Positions 60,713 through 64,000 of a stretch of 64,000 nt of DNA are shown one piece after another; the stretch's first letter is position 1, and each line of letters begins with the position of its first letter. The notes beneath the pieces were generated by a model. The model saw only the letters and a list, made by a program, of their open reading frames with translations. It did not search any database and was not told the DNA's origin. Where the stretch lies: the NCBI RefSeq assembly GCF_033095785.1, contig NZ_CP137134.1, positions 3,472,001 to 3,536,000 of the forward strand, written 5' to 3'. The translations under genes and the position numbers were made by a program. This DNA comes from Nitrosospira sp. Is2. GTDB lineage: Bacteria; Pseudomonadota; Gammaproteobacteria; Burkholderiales; Nitrosomonadaceae.

Positions 60713-61757
60713 GCTGCGCCTCCTCTATATGCGCCTTCACATCTGCTTTCACATCCGCCCTCGCATCGGCCTGCCTCAGTTCGGGCGGTACCCACCCATC
60801 CGCCGCAGCGCGGTTGGACGACTCAAGCAATTCCTGGATGTTGGGCATCCGACCACGGTGCAGGACCAGTTTTGCCGCCTCTTCCCGCTGCCGCTTTACG
60901 GTACCAAGGACATAAGCGAAGCTCGCTTTCCCCCTGGCAACCGCGTTTCTCGCGGCCTGCGCAAACTCATCCTCCACCGCGCCCGCATCTAATAGCGCAA
61001 GTAAAACGGGATGGTGCGGATTACACCCTTGCACCCCAAGCCGGATCAGCACCTTGCAACACGCGCCGGCGATCCCCGGTTGCGACGGGTCGCAGGTTTT
61101 CGTCTCCCGGGGAACGGCAGCGGCGAAATCATGCTCATGAGGACAGGAATCGGGATCAGGCGCGGCATCCGCTACCCCCCGCTGCCCTCCCGTGGCATGA
61201 ACAACGGCGCGAACAGCCCGCCCGGTATCGCCCTGCGCGTTTTGACCGGGTTGGCGCTGGTGCTGGTGCTGGTGCTGGTGAGCTTTGCCGCCGGGTTCGC
61301 ACCAGGTTGACCCGGTGCTTATGTGGCCGCTTATGTCGCAGGTTGTGTTGGGGGTTATGCCGCGGAAACCTGTGGCTAACCCGCCGGGTTCCGTCGGGTT
61401 TTCCGTCTCTTGCTGAAGCGCCGATTGCCTGGGGGGACGGCCGCCCTTGCGCCCATTATTTCGGGCTGCCTCGATCTTTGGCCGGGCCTTGGCTATTTCG
61501 CGGTCTGCACGCTGGTTATGTCGGAATCCATCAACCGCAGAAACCGGGAAAAACTGCTCGGCCACCGACTTCACGGCCTGCTGCTCAAGCCGCGTCATCG
61601 CCCGGCAGACGCGGTAGAGGCTCGGCATATCGCTGGGCAGCGGCTTTTCTACGCTAAAATAGGTATCCAGCAACATCGTATAAGCACCGTGCTCAGCCAG
61701 GGACAAGTGCGCCGTGTCACGCTGGTAGTCGCCGCAATATCGTTCGTAGTAGTTCAT
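60702..61757 (-). CDS. DUF1376 (YdaU-type) phage replication protein
   Basis: A 351-residue protein. The N-terminal DUF1376 domain reads MNYYERYCGDYQRDTAHLSL, AEHGAYTMLLDTYFSVEKPL and PSLYRVCRAMTRLEQQAVKS. A His/Gln-rich linker follows (AHQHQHQHQRQPGQN), then a helical C-terminal part. Such proteins lie in the early replication region of lambdoid prophages. It is the first gene of the leftward operon, about 110 bases from the predicted start of its transcript at 61868. Confidence 0.85.
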   Translation of the reverse strand: MNYYERYCGDYQRDTAHLSLAEHGAYTMLLDTYFSVEKPLPSDMPSLYRVCRAMTRLEQQAVKSVAEQFFPVSAVDGFRHNQRADREIAKARPKIEAARNNGRKGGRPPRQSALQQETENPTEPGGLATGFRGITPNTTCDISGHISTGSTWCEPGGKAHQHQHQHQRQPGQNAQGDTGRAVRAVVHATGGQRGVADAAPDPDSCPHEHDFAAAVPRETKTCDPSQPGIAGACCKVLIRLGVQGCNPHHPVLLALLDAGAVEDEFAQAARNAVARGKASFAYVLGTVKRQREEAAKLVLHRGRMPNIQELLESSNRAAADGWVPPELRQADARADVKADVKAHIEEAQHGN

Positions 61758-61874
61758 GAGGAGAACTCCCGTTATCTGGGGGTTTTATGCGTCAAACCCC
61801 CTTTTCGCCAGTCAAAACTGCGTTTTTACCGCTGAGTTGGAACTTTCCCTGTATTTGCCTTTCCAATTCGGCCA

Positions 61875-61903
61875 TTATTACAAGCATTACTTGTATTCGT
61901 CAA
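61875..61903 (-). promoter_or_regulatory. Leftward early prophage promoter
   Basis: On the minus strand, TTGACG (61898-61903) is followed by a 17-base spacer and TAATAA (61875-61880), both near consensus. It drives DUF1376 and the genes beyond. The 17-bp operator 61879-61895 fills the spacer and touches the -10, so repressor binding should block it. Confidence 0.8.
61879..61895. promoter_or_regulatory. Repressor operator O1
   Basis: A perfect palindrome TACAAG-CATTA-CTTGTA, 17 bp, inside the leftward promoter. It has the same arms and spacing as the sites at 61923 and 63436. Confidence 0.8.
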
Positions 61904-61922
61904 GGGATTCTTGTAAGCGAAT

Positions 61923-61939
61923 CACAAGCATTGCTTGTA
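61923..61939. promoter_or_regulatory. Repressor operator O2
   Basis: CACAAG-CATTG-CTTGTA, 17 bp, with one mismatch in the first base of the palindrome. It overlaps by 2 bases the -10 TATTAT (61938-61943) of the repressor gene. Its centre is 44 bp from the centre of O1, about four helical turns. A half-site CTTGTA (61910-61915) lies between them. Confidence 0.78.
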
Positions 61940-61943
61940 TTAT
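61938..61943 (+). promoter_or_regulatory. Repressor promoter -10 giving a likely leaderless mRNA
   Basis: TATTAT lies 6 bases before the repressor ATG (61950), so the expected transcript start falls on or next to the A of ATG. No ribosome site exists before this ATG. The -35 is poor (TTGTAA at 61911 is too far), typical of a maintenance promoter that depends on the repressor itself. Confidence 0.6.
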
Positions 61944-61949
61944 CGATGT

Positions 61950-62486
61950 ATGGACATTGCGAAAATAATTCGCGAGGGGCGGGAGAAGCTCAATCTCAAC
62001 CAGTCTCAGTTGGCGGAGCTAGTAGGTGTTTCCCCCCAGGCTGTCCAGCAATGGGAATCGGGGGCTACCCAGCCGCGCGGCAAACGGTTGAACAAGATTG
62101 CAGAGGTGCTGAAATTACCTCCGTCGCTCACGCATTTCGGCGCACCCGCCGAACCGTCAGGCGCGATGGCGGCGGCCGTTGCCAGGACGCAGGAGAATTC
62201 AACCGCTGAGCCTGGGGCTGAGGCTCCCCTTGCGGAGAACGACCCGCTTATCAGCCAGGTGGTTGAAGCCATGCGGCGCATGTCGAAGGAAGATGCTGTC
62301 CGCCTGGTGACAATAAGCAAAGCGCTTATCGGCGAAAATGTAGCTGAAGGAGTTCGCGGGCAAGCTGAGGCAAACGCAAAGCCATTGCCCGTACCCGACA
62401 TGGCCCCTCATCCACCGCCAGCTTTTCCTCCGCGTCGGATGCCCGAGGGGAGATCGAAGACTCGAGGAAAGGCGGCAGTCCGATAG
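61950..62486 (+). CDS. CI-like XRE-family prophage repressor
   Basis: A 178-residue protein. The N-terminal helix-turn-helix reads MDIAKIIREGREKLNLNQSQ, LAELVGVSPQAVQQWESG and GKRLNKIAEVLKLP. The C-terminal half has no S24 peptidase motif but a short helix (LISQVVEAMRRMSKEDAVRL) and a basic Pro-rich tail, so it is unlikely to be RecA-cleavable. It diverges from the replication operon and is flanked by two operators. The ATG at 61950 fits the domain start; five extra upstream codons are possible. Confidence 0.88.
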   Translation: MDIAKIIREGREKLNLNQSQLAELVGVSPQAVQQWESGATQPRGKRLNKIAEVLKLPPSLTHFGAPAEPSGAMAAAVARTQENSTAEPGAEAPLAENDPLISQVVEAMRRMSKEDAVRLVTISKALIGENVAEGVRGQAEANAKPLPVPDMAPHPPPAFPPRRMPEGRSKTRGKAAVR

Positions 62487-62592
62487 ACGCCGGTTTGGTC
62501 GGCATGTGGAGGACCGCCGGAAATTCAACAGGCGCCAGCCCTAGCCCGGCCGGTTACCTATAAGTTTTTAATAATCAGGGGTGACGTCTGAT

Positions 62593-62670
62593 ATGAATAG
62601 CAAACTTCACAGTTCTTGCCGCGCAGCAGATCGTGGACGCGGCGTTGGAACCATCCGCGGGATTCGCTAA
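62593..62670 (+). CDS. Possible leader ORF (25 aa)
   Basis: A frame starting MNSKLHSSCRAADRGRG ends at TAA 62668-62670, one base before the ATG of the next gene (62672). An AGGGGTGAC precedes its ATG, whereas the next gene has no ribosome site of its own. Translation could therefore feed the next gene by re-initiation. It may also be chance. Confidence 0.3.
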   Translation: MNSKLHSSCRAADRGRGVGTIRGIR

Positions 62671-62671
62671 C

Positions 62672-62911
62672 ATGAAATCTCCCGAGAACCGATTGCCGTA
62701 CGACAGCCTGGAAATGCTGTTTGCGTTTCACGTTTCGGAAAAGGCGCGCGCCAAGCGGGAAAAATATCTCCTGGATTTTCCTGAAGACCAGCGGGAATTG
62801 GAGAACCGGCGGTATTCCCTCGAACGAGCGGTAAAGGAAGTGCTGGCCGAAATAGCCGAGGTCGCAGTACTTATCAAAGAATTGGAATGTCAGGGTGCGC
62901 CGGGCGAGTAA
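62672..62911 (+). CDS. Small phage-region protein with coiled-coil end
   Basis: A 79-residue protein starting MKSPENRLPYDSLEMLFAFH, followed by VSEKARAKREKYLLDFPEDQ and a helical end (YSLERAVKEVLAEIAEVAVL). An in-frame GTG at 62633 gives 13 extra residues. There is no ribosome site of its own. It is of unknown function and lies in the phage arm. Confidence 0.55.
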   Translation: MKSPENRLPYDSLEMLFAFHVSEKARAKREKYLLDFPEDQRELENRRYSLERAVKEVLAEIAEVAVLIKELECQGAPGE

Positions 62912-63038
62912 GAGTCAAACCAGCAGAATAAGCCGCTGAACCGCGCTGAACCGGGGGCCGCCTATAAAAAATACGGGGCGCCCATCGGAAGTCCTCCGCG
63001 TTCGGCAAGATTTTAATTCATGTCCTTGGGAGTACATT

Positions 63039-63365
63039 ATGAAACCTGCTATCTTGGCTCTGCTCAGTATATTGGTCCTTTCCTCATGCGCCACGACAGG
63101 CAAAATGGCCGGCGTCCGCGCAGGGATGACGAAGACGGAGGTGATCGATGTCGCTGGAGATCCCGACGGCTACCAGCGCAGCGGCGATTATGAAGCATTA
63201 TTCTACGTTGACCGGCGTGCCGCTCGCTCCCTCTTTAGCAGCTCGTACCGGGATGTCGTCGATTATTCCATTATCCTGAAAGACGATCAGGTCGTGGAGT
63301 ACGGCCCGGGAAGAACACATCAGCGGGAAGGCGAAGTGCCTTTCGTACGAGTGCCGATGCGGTAA
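63039..63365 (+). CDS. SmpA/BamE-like small lipoprotein
   Basis: A 108-residue protein with a lipoprotein signal MKPAILALLSILVLSSC, then a domain with GVRAGMTKTEVIDVAGDPDG and a YEALFYVDRRAARSLF strand, similar to the SmpA/OmlA fold (GMTxxEVxxxLGxPD motif). It would be anchored in the envelope. It is probably a host-envelope accessory or moron in the prophage arm rather than BamE itself. Confidence 0.7.
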   Translation: MKPAILALLSILVLSSCATTGKMAGVRAGMTKTEVIDVAGDPDGYQRSGDYEALFYVDRRAARSLFSSSYRDVVDYSIILKDDQVVEYGPGRTHQREGEVPFVRVPMR

Positions 63366-63427
63366 GGTTGATACGCCAACCGTCTATTTTTCACCTATCG
63401 CAACCTTCACCCCGTACAAGTTTTGTA

Positions 63428-63456
63428 TTGACAATTACAAGTTTTACTTGTAGACT
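63428..63456 (+). promoter_or_regulatory. Repressor-controlled rightward promoter with operator O3
   Basis: TTGACA (63428-63433), a 17-base spacer and TAGACT (63451-63456). The spacer contains the perfect palindrome TACAAG-TTTTA-CTTGTA (63436-63452), the same operator as O1 and O2. An extra half-site TACAAG lies at 63415-63420. It should drive the genes from 63607 or 63682 onward. Confidence 0.78.
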
Positions 63457-63606
63457 CTCCCCATGCTGCAAACACCGGGTTGATCCAGTCCAGGTGTTGG
63501 CGGCATCCGCGAAACCGATGTGCAGCCCAACCCGGCATAGCCTCGATCCAGTAAGTCCCCGGCGGCGTGGAAAGACAAGCGGTCAGGAAGGGAAAGGCGC
63601 AAAGAA

Positions 63607-63663
63607 ATGTCCAGGCCGTGCCTGGCGCGGAACTCGGCCCGTTTAAAGGGCAACATGGAGTAA
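63607..63663 (+). CDS. Possible 18-aa ORF in the repressor-controlled transcript
   Basis: It reads MSRPCLARNSARLKGNME and its stop (TAA) overlaps the ribosome-site region of the 63682 gene. AAGGCGCAAAG lies before the ATG. Support is weak; it may be a leader peptide or chance. Confidence 0.2.
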   Translation: MSRPCLARNSARLKGNME

Positions 63664-63681
63664 GGAGAGAAGGACGTCGCA

Positions 63682-63939
63682 ATGGGAAACGGGGCCGGAA
63701 GGTGGATGACCTGGGCACAATCAACGTGGACAGAACGCTGTCCGGCCCCCCTGGATTTCTCGGATACGGAAATACTCGACTGGTTGAGCGAATACTGCGA
63801 CCAGGCCGTCTACAACCGCCCCACCCCCCAATACCGCGGCGGCTTCACCCTCTACTGCGATGAAATCAAAACCAGCGGTGCAACTCTGCGCGAAGCGGTC
63901 TGCCTCGCGGCAGCCAAGTGGAAAGAGGCGAACGATTAA
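63682..63939 (+). CDS. Small phage protein under O3
   Basis: An 85-residue protein with MGNGAGRWMTWAQSTW, LDFSDTEILDWLSEYCDQAV, PTPQYRGGFTLYCDEIKTS and LREAVCLAAAKWKEAND. TAAGGAGAGAAGG precedes the ATG. It is the first well-supported gene after the operator-controlled promoter at 63428, so it should be silent in the lysogen. The small size and acidic/aromatic content suit an early phage regulator or host-takeover protein; the function is unknown. Confidence 0.68.
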   Translation: MGNGAGRWMTWAQSTWTERCPAPLDFSDTEILDWLSEYCDQAVYNRPTPQYRGGFTLYCDEIKTSGATLREAVCLAAAKWKEAND

Positions 63940-64000
63940 CAAGCGGAAGGAACGGACGGGTAATCTTTGCAGGGTTACCCTGCGCTAATTCGACCTTTGT

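Noticed and set aside
60044..61657. 537-codon plus-strand open frame
   Set aside because: It lies antisense to the DUF6475 and DUF1376 phage genes, which overlap and have recognisable domains; its own composition is Pro/Arg/His-rich shadow-like.

Overview
The window reads as a chromosome segment of a moderately GC-rich betaproteobacterium. My best guess is an ammonia oxidiser of the Nitrosospira type (Nitrosomonadaceae). This rests on family content: several PEP-CTERM proteins, HAF-repeat proteins, PRC-barrel, DUF4142 and HdeD proteins, and a glycogen-to-trehalose cluster. There is no rRNA, amo gene or other taxonomic marker here, so the assignment is an inference from recall. I saw no tRNA, rRNA, CRISPR array or transposase.

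Region by region: (1) 0-10 kb holds glycogen/trehalose metabolism: treZ, a MalQ-TreY fusion, then glgX convergent with them. Together they debranch and rearrange glycogen or maltodextrin and release trehalose. (2) 10-26.8 kb is rich in stress functions: a large catalase HPII, a thioredoxin-reductase-like flavoprotein, an HdeD-type membrane protein, two PRC-barrel proteins, a peroxiredoxin/DsbA-like pair, the CbpA-CbpM chaperone pair, an RTX-repeat protein, a DUF4142 protein and a P2-type Ca2+ ATPase. (3) 26.8-37.3 kb contains a Cys-rich protein with a poly-Gly linker, a His/Asp-rich secreted protein, a DUF1579 protein, a MrfA-MrfB-like helicase/exonuclease pair, an aminoglycoside-kinase-like protein, a DUF4385 protein and a separated pair of 132-residue beta-rich paralogues. 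(4) 37.4-50.6 kb contains an unusual 854-residue putative zinc peptidase, a HAF/PEP-CTERM protein, a Tat-exported SDR, an SGNH hydrolase, two tandem small secreted paralogues and a PssA-like enzyme. (5) 50.6-58.5 kb contains a lipase, a NYN/OST-HTH RNase-like protein with a repetitive basic tail, a GFA-like protein, tandem PEP-CTERM paralogues, an EexN-like lipoprotein and a second HAF/PEP-CTERM protein. (6) 58.6-64 kb is one arm of a prophage or prophage remnant: leftward replication genes (DUF1376, DUF6475) diverging from a CI-like XRE repressor.

The best-supported new observation is the regulatory circuit of that prophage. Three copies of a 17-bp palindrome TACAAG-N5-CTTGTA are visible. 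Two flank the repressor start: one lies inside a near-consensus leftward promoter, and one overlaps the -10 of a repressor promoter whose transcript is predicted to be leaderless. The third sits 1.5 kb away, exactly between the -35 and -10 of another rightward promoter.

The window also shows repeated gene duplication (five paralogue pairs) and five gene remnants: a HAF/PEP-CTERM tail, a BON-domain fragment, an outer-membrane-protein tail, a VOC protein with an internal deletion, and an orphan Fur-box region.
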